Of a stretch of DNA of 36,548 bases, positions 21,457 to 30,625 are shown one piece after another. The translations under genes were made by a program, and so were the position numbers. Each line of letters opens with the position of its first letter. The stretch's first letter is position 1. Origin of the DNA: Candidatus Aenigmatarchaeota archaeon (lineage in GTDB: Archaea; Aenigmatarchaeota; Aenigmatarchaeia; QMZP01; QMZT01); NCBI GenBank assembly GCA_003663325.1, contig QMZT01000009.1:1-36548 (forward strand), given 5' to 3'. The notes beneath the pieces were generated by a model. It ran no database searches. It was not told the DNA's origin and was given only the letters and a program-made list of their open reading frames with translations.

Positions 21457-22503
21457 ATGAGATTTCTTGAAACAGAACATCATGAAGGGTTTTGCATTTA
21501 TAGAAATGGGCATGGGCCTGTATGGGTTTGTCCACATGCAGGTCCATCTATAAAAAGAATGGGCACTCGTGATTCTGGATCCGATGCTATTGCAAGCCTC
21601 TGTTGGTCAAAAACAGGTGGAACACTCATTATATCTAATACACCAAGAAACAGGGTTGTTGGGATAGATTTTAATAGGCATTTGCCACCAAAGGATATGG
21701 CATTAATCTTTTGGGATATAATGACCAGCAACAGCGAGAGGGCTGAATGGTATAGAAGCAACTACGCTTTTGTTGCAAAGAATGAGGAAGATTATGAAAG
21801 AAAGAGAAGTATCTATGAAGAATTCTGGAACAGCGTAAAGGGAGCTGGAAATATCATAATATTCATGCATACACAAAATACCACACTAAAAAACTTTCCA
21901 TCACTAATGGATGTTATAACATATAAAGGGGATGGTGTAGATAAAAACCTCGTTTCTGAAATCGTAGATGAGATAAATAATAAGTATGAGCTTATGTTCA
22001 AAAAAATGGAGAAACCCTACAAAAATGCTATATTCTTGGAGGAATTAAGGTTTATTAATGATGTGCTGAGGAAAAGGGGTGAATTTACGCTAGAGGCTGC
22101 AAAAAGATACAGTAAAGCAAGAGTTGTGAAAACGATCGGGGTAATAAAAAAATATGTAGACAGTGAGGCATATGAAGGCTTAATAGAAAGGTTTAATGAA
22201 AGGGAGTTTATGAAGGCTGTAATGCTTGTTTTAAGAAAAGATATCGCTCCCAAGGTTACGGTGGAGCTGAACTTCTTTGGTGATATGGCAAAGAAGATAA
22301 AGAAGCTCTTTGTATTTAAAAAGAATATAGTTATGGATATCGAGCTAAATCTCTTTTTGAATAAATGGTATCCCGACATAGCTGCTAGCATAGTGCTTCA
22401 TATACTTTCGAGGATAACCTCTATAGAGAGGTACAGGAAGCTTGCAATAAAACAAACAAGGATAACAAATTTTTTGGATAGAACGTCATCTATATTCTCT
22501 TAA
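21457..22503 (+). CDS. N-formylglutamate amidohydrolase-like protein (tentative)
   Basis: A 348-residue protein from the ATG at 21457, preferred to an in-frame TTG at 21433; a CTTATAAAAT box lies about 35 bases upstream. The N-terminal segment VWVCPHAGPSIKR, then TRDSGSDAIASLCW and later VVGIDFNRHLPP, resembles the PHaG ... D.NR pattern of N-formylglutamate amidohydrolase-like zinc hydrolases. The rest is helical and Lys/Glu-rich without further motifs I know. The role could be a distant amidohydrolase/peptidase. No histidine-degradation genes are nearby. Confidence 0.5.
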   Translation: MRFLETEHHEGFCIYRNGHGPVWVCPHAGPSIKRMGTRDSGSDAIASLCWSKTGGTLIISNTPRNRVVGIDFNRHLPPKDMALIFWDIMTSNSERAEWYRSNYAFVAKNEEDYERKRSIYEEFWNSVKGAGNIIIFMHTQNTTLKNFPSLMDVITYKGDGVDKNLVSEIVDEINNKYELMFKKMEKPYKNAIFLEELRFINDVLRKRGEFTLEAAKRYSKARVVKTIGVIKKYVDSEAYEGLIERFNEREFMKAVMLVLRKDIAPKVTVELNFFGDMAKKIKKLFVFKKNIVMDIELNLFLNKWYPDIAASIVLHILSRITSIERYRKLAIKQTRITNFLDRTSSIFS

Positions 22504-22531
22504 TATAAAGATACAAAGCTAAAATATATCT

Positions 22532-22957
22532 ATGGAAGCAAGCTATATGATAATTCTAACGCTGGGCATATTTTTTCTCTTTCTGGTATGGCTTGCATTT
22601 AAAATAGGAAAAAAGCTAGGTGCGTATGAATGTAAGCTTGAGTGGCAAGAAAGGATAGAAAAGATGAGAAAGGATATAGCAGATAAGCAAAGAGCTGGGA
22701 TAAAGGGCAAGGTTGTAGAGATTTTTGCACCCTACATTAAAGGATTCCCGTTCAGTGCAAGCGAGTGCAGGTTTATTGGGGACCCAATAGACTATGTTGT
22801 TTTTGAGGGTATGGATAGAGGCGAAATAAAGGATATATACTTTGTTGAGATAAAAACAAATAGCAGCAAGCTTAATAATAACCAAAACAGGATAAAGGAA
22901 TTAATAGAAAAGGGTAAAGTTAAGTGGTATCTCTTTAGGATGCAGGTAAAGGAATAG
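22532..22957 (+). CDS. Membrane-anchored Holliday-junction-resolvase-like endonuclease
   Basis: A 141-residue protein. One N-terminal transmembrane helix (MIILTLGIFFLFLVWLAF) is followed by a coiled basic segment and a PD-(D/E)xK-like core. Candidate catalytic residues are the Asp of GDPIDYVVF and the E-x-K of YFVEIKT. This is the pattern of Endonuc_Holl proteins (COG4741), archaeal nucleases related to Holliday junction resolvase by sequence but anchored to the membrane. Function in vivo is unknown. Confidence 0.75.
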   Translation: MEASYMIILTLGIFFLFLVWLAFKIGKKLGAYECKLEWQERIEKMRKDIADKQRAGIKGKVVEIFAPYIKGFPFSASECRFIGDPIDYVVFEGMDRGEIKDIYFVEIKTNSSKLNNNQNRIKELIEKGKVKWYLFRMQVKE

Positions 22958-23012
22958 AGATTAAAGGATAATTGCGCACATTTTTATACCAAATTATCTC
23001 AATTAAATATAT

Positions 23013-23300
23013 ATGACATTTCCTAAAGAGGTTTTAACCAAGACGAAATCAGGTAACATAGAGGTTAGAGTTTTTCTTAAGAGAGGTGAGTTTGTCCACT
23101 ATGGTTATATGGATGTGAAAACAAAGAAAATGTTAAATAAGGCAAAAATAATTTTGAAGTCAGAAAATGGCAAGGTGGAGTCGTATTTCATCATACCGCT
23201 CAAACAAAAAGATAAATTCCTCTTAATGAAAGAGAAGGAGCAGAAAACTAATATAAAGTTGTGGGATGGTAAAAAGAGTATATCGCTATGGGGAGATTAA
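23013..23300 (+). CDS. Unknown 95-residue protein upstream of KaiC-like ATPase
   Basis: Not recognised. It is a small, basic, beta-rich protein (SGNIEVRVFLKRGEFVHYGY, later KIILKSENGKVESYFIIPLK) that ends ISLWGD. Its stop codon is directly followed by the ATG of the KaiC-like gene, whose ribosome-binding site (GGGGAG) lies in its last codons, so the pair is translationally linked. It may be a partner or regulator of the ATPase. Confidence 0.65.
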   Translation: MTFPKEVLTKTKSGNIEVRVFLKRGEFVHYGYMDVKTKKMLNKAKIILKSENGKVESYFIIPLKQKDKFLLMKEKEQKTNIKLWDGKKSISLWGD

Positions 23301-23969
23301 ATGGAAAGAATAGCAAGTGGTGTGCCAGGTTTGGATGAGATCTTAGGCGGGGGTGTGCCTAAAAACCATATTGTGCTTGTTTCTGGAACATGTGGTACAG
23401 GAAAGACCATACTTTGTGGACAATTTATATATGAGGGTCTTAACAACGGGGAAAATGGTGTTTATTTATCTCTTGAAGAGCAACCAGAATCCATAAAGGA
23501 TAGCTTCTCACGATTAGGCATGAATTTTGACAAGTACGAGAAAGAAGGCAAGCTAACATTTATTAAGTATGATCCTTATCATGTAGAGGGTGTGTTTGAT
23601 ATATTGGAGAATACTATAACGGGGATAGGTGCTAAGAGGGTTGTTATAGACTCTATTTCTGCGCTAGGTATGCATATAAAGGATAAGGGCGAGCTAAGAA
23701 GGATGATCTTTAACCTCTCCCTTGTACTGAGAAAGATGGATACAACAACGGTGATGACTTCCGAGATCATTTATGGTCAGAGCGGTATTTCGAGATATGG
23801 TGTGGAGGAATTTGTAGCGGACAGCGTTATCGTGCTGTACTATGAGAAGAGCGAGCTTATGTTTTCCAGAACAATACAGGTATGGAAAGTTCGCGGTTCT
23901 AACCATTCAAAAAAGCTACACACGTATAAAATAACTAATAAAGGTATAGTCGTCTATCCAACAAAGTAA
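23301..23969 (+). CDS. KaiC-like RecA-superfamily ATPase (single domain)
   Basis: A 222-residue protein. SGVPGLDEILGGGVPKNHIV leads into Walker A GTCGTGKT (residues 29-36), then YLSLEEQPESIKDSFSRLGM with catalytic Glu residues, and Walker B RVVIDSISAL. The C-terminus includes RTIQVWKVRGSNHSKKLHTY, typical of KaiC/RadB-like archaeal proteins. Such single-domain KaiC homologues are common signal-related ATPases in archaea; roles are mostly unknown. It is coupled to the unknown small gene upstream. Confidence 0.88.
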   Translation: MERIASGVPGLDEILGGGVPKNHIVLVSGTCGTGKTILCGQFIYEGLNNGENGVYLSLEEQPESIKDSFSRLGMNFDKYEKEGKLTFIKYDPYHVEGVFDILENTITGIGAKRVVIDSISALGMHIKDKGELRRMIFNLSLVLRKMDTTTVMTSEIIYGQSGISRYGVEEFVADSVIVLYYEKSELMFSRTIQVWKVRGSNHSKKLHTYKITNKGIVVYPTK

Positions 23970-24437
23970 TCATATGTTCTTTTTCATGTTTATGAAGTAC
24001 TCCTCAAATCCAAATTTTTTGTAAAAATTCATTGCCGCTTTATTTTTTGCATATGAATCCAGCAAAACCCTTCTCACCCCATTCTTTTTAAACCATGCTA
24101 TTATCTCTTTAATAAGCATGCTGCCTATACCCTTATTTCTATATTCCGGTTTCACAAAAACCTCGCTTATATACCCTCTTTCTCCATACTCATAAACTAC
24201 AGGTGCCCTGATTATCTTCCCAGCAACAAAACCTATTATTCTTGAGCCATCTAATGCCACAAAAACCACATGCCTAGCTCTTGTTAAAAATGATCTTATA
24301 TACCTTCCATATATTTCCCTCAGCTCACCTATACCTTTCATATCTTTATCATATCTCTTTTCTTCTTCAACAAGCTCGAGCCATATATTAAAAAGTTCCT
24401 CTAAATCCCCAATACCAGCTTCCCTCACAACAACCAT
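23970..24437 (-). CDS. GNAT-family N-acetyltransferase
   Basis: A 155-residue protein. VREAGIGDLEELFNIWLELV begins the fold, and EVFVKPEYRNKGIGSMLIKE contains the acetyl-CoA-binding R/Q-x-x-G-x-G motif. NKAAMNFYKKFGFEEYFINM is the usual C-terminal signature. The substrate is unknown. Its stop codon directly abuts the convergent KaiC-like gene. Confidence 0.9.
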   Translation of the reverse strand: MVVVREAGIGDLEELFNIWLELVEEEKRYDKDMKGIGELREIYGRYIRSFLTRARHVVFVALDGSRIIGFVAGKIIRAPVVYEYGERGYISEVFVKPEYRNKGIGSMLIKEIIAWFKKNGVRRVLLDSYAKNKAAMNFYKKFGFEEYFINMKKNI

Positions 24438-24488
24438 GATTCAATTTTTGATAAATCGTTTAAAAAAATATAATGTAAATAGAATAGT

Positions 24489-24824
24489 ATGGTAAGGGTT
24501 GGTAGTATTTCAGAAGGTAAGGTAGAAGTTGAGGGCAAGATTTATTTTTCTGATCTCGAGCTGTATTGGGACGGGCGAATAAAACTTATAGAGAAGTTTT
24601 ATGTTGTTACGCCAAGCGATGTATTAAGGCTCGCTAAGGCAGGTGCTGAAATAATAGTTATTATTAGTGTTTTTGGTAATGTAAAGATAGAAGAAAGTGC
24701 AATGGAAATAGCAAAGAGCAAAGGGATTGATGTATTTATTGAAGACGCAAAAAAAGGCGCAAAGTTGTTCAATGCGTTTGTTGCTGACAATAAAAGGGTT
24801 GTAGCTCTTATACATACCTTATAG
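24489..24824 (+). CDS. Mth938-like domain protein (DUF498)
   Basis: A 111-residue protein. ISEGKVEVEGKIYFSDLELY, then VTPSDVLRLAKAGAEIIVII and IEESAMEIAKSKGIDVFIED match the small Mth938/DUF498 (AAMDC-like) alpha/beta fold. In such proteins a pocket of unknown ligand is conserved. It lies nine bases before the tRNA endonuclease gene, so the two are likely cotranscribed. A TTTAAAAAAATATAA promoter overlaps the divergent acetyltransferase promoter. Confidence 0.82.
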   Translation: MVRVGSISEGKVEVEGKIYFSDLELYWDGRIKLIEKFYVVTPSDVLRLAKAGAEIIVIISVFGNVKIEESAMEIAKSKGIDVFIEDAKKGAKLFNAFVADNKRVVALIHTL

Positions 24825-24833
24825 AGTGGTCTT

Positions 24834-26018
24834 ATGAAGATATTGTTTAGTAAAAAGAGTGGTTTGTGGGTAGAGGATAAGGAAGCAATAGAAAAATTAA
24901 GGAACGATTACTTCGGGGAAATAAAGAACGATAAACTTTTTTTGTTCCCAGAAGAAGCGCTATATCTCGTAGCATTTAGAAACTTTAAAGTATATGATAC
25001 CAATGGCATGGAGATCAATTTCAATAGCTTAGCAGCTTTTTACTCAAAAAAAGATAAAAACCTTTTCGTAAAGTTCAATGCATACAGGGATTGGCGTGAT
25101 AGGGGATTGGTTATAAGGAGATTTAATCCTGCTGTTAAGGGAAAACATGAGAAGAAAGTCACAGCTGTTTACCCCTCTGGCAATATACAATTAGAACCTA
25201 TAAAGTGGGAGGCTGTCTGGTACCCATACGCTCTTTTTTCCATTATAGAAGATAAGCAAAGCGTGGAGCTTTATGAAAGGTATTGGTTTGGACAATATGG
25301 GGTTTATAAGCAAAAAAGAGGAACCATGCTTAAACTCAACTTCCTCGAGACCATTTTCCTTGCTAAACACTTTGGCTTAAAGGTAAAAAATAGCGAAACG
25401 AATAAGATTACTAGCTGGAGAAGTATACTAAACTCTGTAGTAAAGAAGAGGGAGTATGCAAAGCAATTGTATGAGGTGTACGAGGATTGGAGGTTACGGG
25501 GTTATATAGTAAAAACAGGCTTTAAGTTTGGCTCTCATTTCAGGATATATTTTCCAGGTGCATCTCCCGTTAAAAAAGACAAATGGACGCATTCAAAGCA
25601 CGTGCTACATGTTTTTCCAAAGCAAGAAAGACTTCTCGTATCGGAGTGGGCAAGAGCGGTAAGGGTTGCACACGGTGTTAAAAAAACATTTATACTCGGT
25701 ATACCAGAAATGAAAAAGGAGGATTATATTTACTATGAACCACACTTCCTTGCATATAGAAGGAAGAAGGAGAGAAATATATGGGTAAGGGAAACACCAA
25801 AGGACAAGCCACGCTACCTTTTGGTTGCCCTTAATGAAGACGAGCATATAGGTGGTATAGAGCTTGCATCCCTTCTAAAGATTGCAAAGGATATGGGACT
25901 TGTGCTGGTACTTTCTATAACTGACAGGGAGACTGCGGTAACCTACTATATGCTAAAAAAGATAATATTGCCAGATTCAAAATTTGAATACTACGAGATA
26001 GAGTGGATGAAGCCATAA
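24834..26018 (+). CDS. endA: tRNA-splicing endonuclease EndA, three-unit (epsilon-2-like) form
   Basis: A 394-residue protein. An EndA N-domain-like unit (about 1-95, GLWVEDKEAIEKLRNDYF, ending YRDWRDRGLVI) is followed by a complete catalytic unit (about 125-295). That unit has YEDWRLRGYIVKTGFKFG and the triad Tyr239 (HFRIY), His253 (WTHSK) and Lys283/284 (GVKK). A third unit (about 298-394, HIGGIELASLLKIAKDMG) resembles a catalytic domain but lacks the triad. Homotetramer-type EndA is about 180 and homodimer-type about 300 residues; about 390 with this order matches the ARMAN epsilon-2 enzyme, known for broad substrate range. It is the obvious candidate for splicing the unusual T-loop introns here. 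Confidence 0.92.
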   Translation: MKILFSKKSGLWVEDKEAIEKLRNDYFGEIKNDKLFLFPEEALYLVAFRNFKVYDTNGMEINFNSLAAFYSKKDKNLFVKFNAYRDWRDRGLVIRRFNPAVKGKHEKKVTAVYPSGNIQLEPIKWEAVWYPYALFSIIEDKQSVELYERYWFGQYGVYKQKRGTMLKLNFLETIFLAKHFGLKVKNSETNKITSWRSILNSVVKKREYAKQLYEVYEDWRLRGYIVKTGFKFGSHFRIYFPGASPVKKDKWTHSKHVLHVFPKQERLLVSEWARAVRVAHGVKKTFILGIPEMKKEDYIYYEPHFLAYRRKKERNIWVRETPKDKPRYLLVALNEDEHIGGIELASLLKIAKDMGLVLVLSITDRETAVTYYMLKKIILPDSKFEYYEIEWMKP

Positions 26019-26033
26019 TTGACGGGTGTTCTT

Positions 26034-26969
26034 ATGAAGCAACCAATATTGCCGGGGAAATTTAAAGCAAGGTATGCAAGTTTGCTTGGAGAAGAGAATA
26101 AAATATTTCTTAAGTACTGCAAGATGCCTTTGAGAAAGAGCATAAGAATAAATACCATTAAAGCTAACGCCAAGGAAGTTGTTTCTGCACTCAAGGATAA
26201 AGGCTGGGAGTTAGAAAGAGTTCCGTGGTTCAAATATGGATATTGGGTAAAAAATGCTGATAAAGTAGCAATAGGCAATAGCTTGGAATATTTCCTTGGA
26301 TATATATATCCACAAGAAGCCGCAAGTATGCTACCGCCTATTATTCTAAATCCCAAGCAAGAAGATTTTGTACTTGATATGGCCGCTGCACCTGGAAGCA
26401 AGACCACACAGCTCGCTCAAATGATGGATAACAAGGGGTGTATAGTGGCAAATGATAAAGATACCAGCAGGATAAAGGCTTTGCGCTTTAATCTTGATGT
26501 TTGCGGGGTAGTGAATACTATTGTAAGCAGGATGGATGGTATATGGTTCAAAGAGCTTAAGGAAAGATTTGATCTTGTGCTTTTAGATGCGCCATGCTCT
26601 GGGGAGGGTGTAATAAGGAAGTCATGGAACGTGCTCTCGCGATGGAGTGTTAACATGATAAATAACTTAGCAGGGTTGCAGAAAGGATTAATAGGAGCTG
26701 CTATAGAAACCCTTAAGCCTGGAGGCGTATTGGTTTATTCTACATGCACCCTCGCACCGGAGGAAAATGAAGGTGTGATTGATTTTGCATTAAAAAAATT
26801 TGATAATATAAAGGTGGAGAAGGTAAGCGTTGAAGGGTTAAAATGGAGAAATGGTATAGAGGAGTGGGAAGGAAAAAGTTTTAATAGCGAGGTGAAAAAG
26901 ACCATGAGGATATGGCCCCAAGATAACGACACGCAAGCATTTTTCATTGCAAAGGTGAGAAAGTTATGA
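26034..26969 (+). CDS. RsmB/NOP2-family RNA m5C methyltransferase
   Basis: A 311-residue protein from the ATG at 26034 (a TTG at 26019 opens the frame). SAM-binding motif I is LDMAAAPGSKTTQLAQ. The two cysteines of the m5C mechanism are Cys188 in DAPCSGEGV and Cys238 in YSTCTLAPEENEGV. The protein methylates cytosine C5 in tRNA or rRNA; which target cannot be told. It lacks the C-terminal PUA-type domain of many relatives, and that domain is encoded by the next gene, which overlaps by four bases. Confidence 0.92.
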   Translation: MKQPILPGKFKARYASLLGEENKIFLKYCKMPLRKSIRINTIKANAKEVVSALKDKGWELERVPWFKYGYWVKNADKVAIGNSLEYFLGYIYPQEAASMLPPIILNPKQEDFVLDMAAAPGSKTTQLAQMMDNKGCIVANDKDTSRIKALRFNLDVCGVVNTIVSRMDGIWFKELKERFDLVLLDAPCSGEGVIRKSWNVLSRWSVNMINNLAGLQKGLIGAAIETLKPGGVLVYSTCTLAPEENEGVIDFALKKFDNIKVEKVSVEGLKWRNGIEEWEGKSFNSEVKKTMRIWPQDNDTQAFFIAKVRKL

Positions 26970-27412
26970 ATAGAGCAAAGATAATAAAATGGATGGAGCA
27001 AAGATTTGGAATAAACAGGGGTATTTTTAAGGGTTACGCGTTCATAATAAAAAATGGCAAGGTATGGTTAACCTCGCGCGAGGTTATGAACAGAGAGCTC
27101 AGGGGAATAAAGATCGAGTCTGTGGGTTTGCTTTTTGGTCGCTATTCGGAGAGGAAGGGCATATTTAAGCCAACAACCAATGCGTTACAAATTTTTGGTA
27201 AGTATGCAAGCAGAAATATAGTTGAGCTTAATGAGAGGGAAAGGGATGATTACCTTACTGGGTATGATTTAGAAAAGCAATGTGATGCAGGGGAAGGGTA
27301 TGTGATTATTAAATATAAACATCATGTACTTGGATGTGGGCTTTATAGAAATGGTATAATAAAGAACCAAATACCGAAGGCGAGGAGGCGCTACAGTGTT
27401 GAAGAGGTTTGA
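26966..27412 (+). CDS. Stand-alone methyltransferase-associated PUA-like protein
   Basis: A 148-residue protein. [20 protein letters not shown], then [15 protein letters not shown] and [20 protein letters not shown] match the Methyltranf_PUA domain usually found at the C-terminus of RsmF/NOP2-like m5C methyltransferases. The ATGA overlap with the methyltransferase gene indicates translational coupling. It probably acts as a separate RNA-binding subunit of that enzyme. An RNA-binding protein of other function is possible. Confidence 0.82.
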   Translation: MNRAKIIKWMEQRFGINRGIFKGYAFIIKNGKVWLTSREVMNRELRGIKIESVGLLFGRYSERKGIFKPTTNALQIFGKYASRNIVELNERERDDYLTGYDLEKQCDAGEGYVIIKYKHHVLGCGLYRNGIIKNQIPKARRRYSVEEV

Positions 27413-27809
27413 GTTACATAGCACGGTTGCTATTGTAGCAAAACATAAAGGCAAATATTTACTTGTAAAAAGGGCGAACAAACCATTTAAAGGGTATTGG
27501 GCTGTGCCCGGTGGCCACATTGATCCAGGTGAGAGTGCCTATGAAGCAGCTGTAAGGGAAGCAAAGGAAGAGGTTGGTAATGGTCTGCAATTGGAAAAAA
27601 GGCCAGCTTTTAGCTTTGTGCATGATGTCTATATTGCCCATCGCCACCATTGCCTTGTTTTCATGGCAAAGGTAAAGGATAGAGGGAAAATAAGGGCAGG
27701 GAGTGATGCAGCAAGGCTTGGCTTCTTTACCATTAATCAAATGAGAAGGATGAATCTAACAGATTACACATTACTTATAATAAACAAATTGTTAGAAAAT
27801 AAATTATGA
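27396..27809 (+). CDS. NUDIX hydrolase
   Basis: A 137-residue protein starting at GTG 27396, eight bases after GGAGG at 27383-27387, overlapping the previous gene by 17 bases. The Nudix box is complete (residues 40-61: G-x5-E-x7-REAKEE-x-G, in [15 protein letters not shown], then REAKEEVG), so a metal-dependent nucleoside-diphosphate hydrolase is expected. Substrate is not predictable from the sequence; MutT/ADP-ribose-like activities are typical. Confidence 0.93.
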   Translation: MLKRFELHSTVAIVAKHKGKYLLVKRANKPFKGYWAVPGGHIDPGESAYEAAVREAKEEVGNGLQLEKRPAFSFVHDVYIAHRHHCLVFMAKVKDRGKIRAGSDAARLGFFTINQMRRMNLTDYTLLIINKLLENKL

Positions 27810-28807
27810 GCCAAGTTGTAAAAGCAAAGGCTCCTGGCAAGATAATACTTTTTGGTGAGCATGCAGTGGTACATGGCAAAACAGGCATAGCTGCAGCAGT
27901 GAGTATGTACAGCGATACAGAAATAAGGCCTGCTAGCCATGGCTTCTTTTTCGATAATCTGGGATATAAAGTTATATGTGATAGGGATGATTTTTTGGAG
28001 GCACATGAAACTTTAAGGAAGGGGGTAAGCAAAGACGAGTTTTTGTCACTTTTTAAGAGCGATCGCACAATTGTGAGCAAATACCTGATAATGAAATTTC
28101 TTACCGAGCATGAACTTAAACTTAGACCAATGAAGATTACTATAAGGAGCGAGCTTAGGAAGGGTATGGGGGGCTCTGCATCAATAAACGCGTCTCTCAT
28201 CCTCGCTCTTGCAAGATTCTACAAAGTAACTATAGCATTGGATGAGATCTCAAGGTATGCCTATGCTGGTGACATTATATGCCACGGTGGTATGCCCTCA
28301 GGCATAGATAATACCACAGTGGTTTATGGGGGTTTTATAAAATTTAATAAAAGAAATGGCACCGCTCCGATAAGCATAAAAACAAAACTGCCCATAGTTA
28401 TAGGCGATACACTTGAGCCTGCAGCTACAGCTGTAACTGTTCCAAAGGTTACGGAGATGCTTAAAAAGAGCAGAAGGCACAAAGCACTAATGAATGAGAT
28501 AGGTAGCATATCCATAGAGGCAGCGAGGTGTATAAGGCGGGGAGATCTCGAGCGTCTTGGTAAGCTTATGAATAGAAATCAAGAAATACTGAGGGAGTTT
28601 AGTATATCAACCCCAAAGCTGGAAAGGCTTATAGACGCTTCTCTGAGAGCTGGTGCATTGGGAGCAAAGCTCTCGGGTGGTGGAGGAGGTGGTATAATGA
28701 TAGCGCTTGCAAGAGATAATAACAACAGGAAGAGCATAGCAAAGGCGATAGAAAAGGCAGGGGGAAAAGCATATATTGTGGAGCTGGGAGTTAAAGGAGT
28801 GGCTTAA
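27806..28807 (+). CDS. mvk: Mevalonate kinase
   Basis: A 333-residue GHMP kinase. The N-terminal [20 protein letters not shown], the ATP-binding [14 protein letters not shown] and the C-terminal [15 protein letters not shown] are all present. [15 protein letters not shown] contains the Asp used in mevalonate kinases. It phosphorylates mevalonate in the isoprenoid pathway that feeds ether-lipid synthesis (see carS). ATGA overlap with the NUDIX gene indicates coupling. No other mevalonate pathway gene is in the window. Confidence 0.94.
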   Translation: MSQVVKAKAPGKIILFGEHAVVHGKTGIAAAVSMYSDTEIRPASHGFFFDNLGYKVICDRDDFLEAHETLRKGVSKDEFLSLFKSDRTIVSKYLIMKFLTEHELKLRPMKITIRSELRKGMGGSASINASLILALARFYKVTIALDEISRYAYAGDIICHGGMPSGIDNTTVVYGGFIKFNKRNGTAPISIKTKLPIVIGDTLEPAATAVTVPKVTEMLKKSRRHKALMNEIGSISIEAARCIRRGDLERLGKLMNRNQEILREFSISTPKLERLIDASLRAGALGAKLSGGGGGGIMIALARDNNNRKSIAKAIEKAGGKAYIVELGVKGVA

Positions 28808-29277
28808 GCTTTTTTGCCTTCCTCATTTATCTCGCCTTTTCTTATTCGTGTTGATGATATTCTTTTTCCATCGTATGCATTGACCATGTCCACTATCAAC
28901 ACATCCATTGTTTTTAACCCCTTCTTCCTTCTTTCCTTATTTATTTCCCTCGCCCTTCTTATTATATTCTTTTCATTACCAACCACTATCGCCTCTATTC
29001 TCTCATTTTTATCCACAAGCTCTTTGCTGTAGAAGCTGTTAAGCGTTACTATCCTGTACCTGCCTTTATATCCCCTTTCCAACAGATAATGCTCAAGCTT
29101 TTCTTTTCTCTTATCATAGCTCTCAACCTCTTTCCTGTATCTCTTTGCAAACTCATCACTTGTTAGCCCGATAATGCAAAATTTTGATACCGAAAATGCA
29201 AGATCTATTAATGCTTTATGACCTTTATGCAATCTGTCAAACGTTCCTCCAAAACAAATCTTATTATACTTAAACAT
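28804..29277 (-). CDS. coaD: Phosphopantetheine adenylyltransferase, archaeal type
   Basis: A 157-residue protein if started at ATG 29277; an in-frame GTG at 29289 is possible, as both have purine-rich upstream sequence. The nucleotidyltransferase motif is GGTFDRLHKGHKALI (HxGH), and the C-terminal ISSTRIRKGEI is the ISSTxIR motif. Joins ATP and 4'-phosphopantetheine to dephospho-CoA. The stop overlaps the convergent mevalonate kinase gene by four bases. Confidence 0.92.
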   Translation of the reverse strand: MFKYNKICFGGTFDRLHKGHKALIDLAFSVSKFCIIGLTSDEFAKRYRKEVESYDKRKEKLEHYLLERGYKGRYRIVTLNSFYSKELVDKNERIEAIVVGNEKNIIRRAREINKERRKKGLKTMDVLIVDMVNAYDGKRISSTRIRKGEINEEGKKA

Positions 29278-29360
29278 TTCCCCATGCACCTTCCCCGTAT
29301 CCTTTAAATCTTAGGTCGATATATTTAAGTATTTTGAGATTGAGCCACAAAAATCCCATT

Positions 29361-29370
29361 ATTTAAAAAT
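29361..29370 (+). promoter_or_regulatory. TATA box of the glycosylation cassette
   Basis: ATTTAAAAAT is centred about 25 bases before the ATG at 29390, so a leaderless mRNA is predicted. The following four genes overlap or nearly touch and probably depend on it. Confidence 0.55.
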
Positions 29371-29389
29371 TACCTGATAAATATAAATC

Positions 29390-30625
29390 ATGGAATGGAT
29401 GGACTACATTTACTTGGGGATGTATTGGTTTATGATCTATACCACCGTGCTCTTCATGCTAGTGTTTATAAAAAATAGAAAATACTTATGGCTGAGCCCA
29501 GAGGTAAAGGAGAAAAAGACAATAAGCTTTATCGTCCCAGCATATAATGAAGAAAAAAATATAGCAAGATGTATCGATTCTTTACTTTCTCTTGATTACC
29601 CAAAGGATAAAGTAGAGATATTTGTTGTTAATGACGGCTCCACAGATAGAACAAGAGAGATATGTGAGCGCTATGCTAGAGAGGGTAAGATAAAATTGAT
29701 AAATAAAAAGAATAGTGGAAAGGCAAGCTCAATAAACATGGTACTTCCTATGACAAAAGGTGAACTAGTTGCTGTGCTTGATGCCGATTCTGTTGTGAGT
29801 AAAGATTATGTTAATCATATGATAGGTTATTTTGAGGATGAGCGGGTGGCTGCAGTGACGCCTGCCATAAAACCACTTGATGCAAACAATATAGTTAAGA
29901 AGATTCAATGGGTTGAATATATGTTTCAAATATATTTAAGAAAGGCCTTTGATTTTTTCAAAGCCCAATATGTTATTCCTGGCGCAGGCAGTATTTATAG
30001 AGGGGATGTTATAAGAAGGCTTAAGTTTGATGAGAATGGTAATCTTACTGAAGATACCGAGATAGGGTTCAGAATGCATGAGAAGGGGTATGAGATAAGA
30101 AATTCTTTAAACGCAGTGGTTTATACTGATATACCAGATACATTTGGCTCTCTCGTAAAGCAGAGATTGAGATGGTATAGAGGCTACTTGCAGAATGTAA
30201 GAAAATATTCATATATGATATTAAACCGTAAATTTGGGAATCTGGGTATGTTTCTTATCCCAGCAAACTTTATATGGATAACCATACTCTTCCTGCTTGT
30301 TATACTCCCAGGTATAAATTTGGCAAATGACCTATACATCAGATATCTTAATTGGGCTGCTGTGGATTTCGAAATAATATGGCCTAGCTTTAATCCCGAT
30401 ACCATTTTCCTTTCCCTGGGCATGTACAATTATTACGGGGTGCTTTTTCTCTCGTTAACTTTCCTTACGCTCTTCATAGGAGCAAAGGCGTCGAAGGAGG
30501 AGCTGGGGTTAATAAAGAAGCGTGCACACTATTTTGCATATATATTCCTTTATCCAATGCTAATAACCTTTTTCTGGGTTTCAGCAACAATTCAGGAATT
30601 GCTTAAGGTGGAGAGAAAATGGTAG
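29390..30625 (+). CDS. Membrane GT2 processive-type glycosyltransferase
   Basis: A 411-residue protein. An N-terminal transmembrane helix (about 5-27) precedes the GT-A domain: IVPAYNEEKNIARCIDSLL, then VVNDGSTDRT, the DADS metal site, EDTEIGFRMHEKG and the acceptor motif QRLRWYRGYLQN. Three or four C-terminal helices follow. The D, DxD, TED, QxxRW set is that of cellulose/hyaluronan/poly-GlcNAc synthase-like enzymes, so it may polymerise or extend a surface glycan. First gene of a four-gene cassette. Confidence 0.9.
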   Translation: MEWMDYIYLGMYWFMIYTTVLFMLVFIKNRKYLWLSPEVKEKKTISFIVPAYNEEKNIARCIDSLLSLDYPKDKVEIFVVNDGSTDRTREICERYAREGKIKLINKKNSGKASSINMVLPMTKGELVAVLDADSVVSKDYVNHMIGYFEDERVAAVTPAIKPLDANNIVKKIQWVEYMFQIYLRKAFDFFKAQYVIPGAGSIYRGDVIRRLKFDENGNLTEDTEIGFRMHEKGYEIRNSLNAVVYTDIPDTFGSLVKQRLRWYRGYLQNVRKYSYMILNRKFGNLGMFLIPANFIWITILFLLVILPGINLANDLYIRYLNWAAVDFEIIWPSFNPDTIFLSLGMYNYYGVLFLSLTFLTLFIGAKASKEELGLIKKRAHYFAYIFLYPMLITFFWVSATIQELLKVERKW

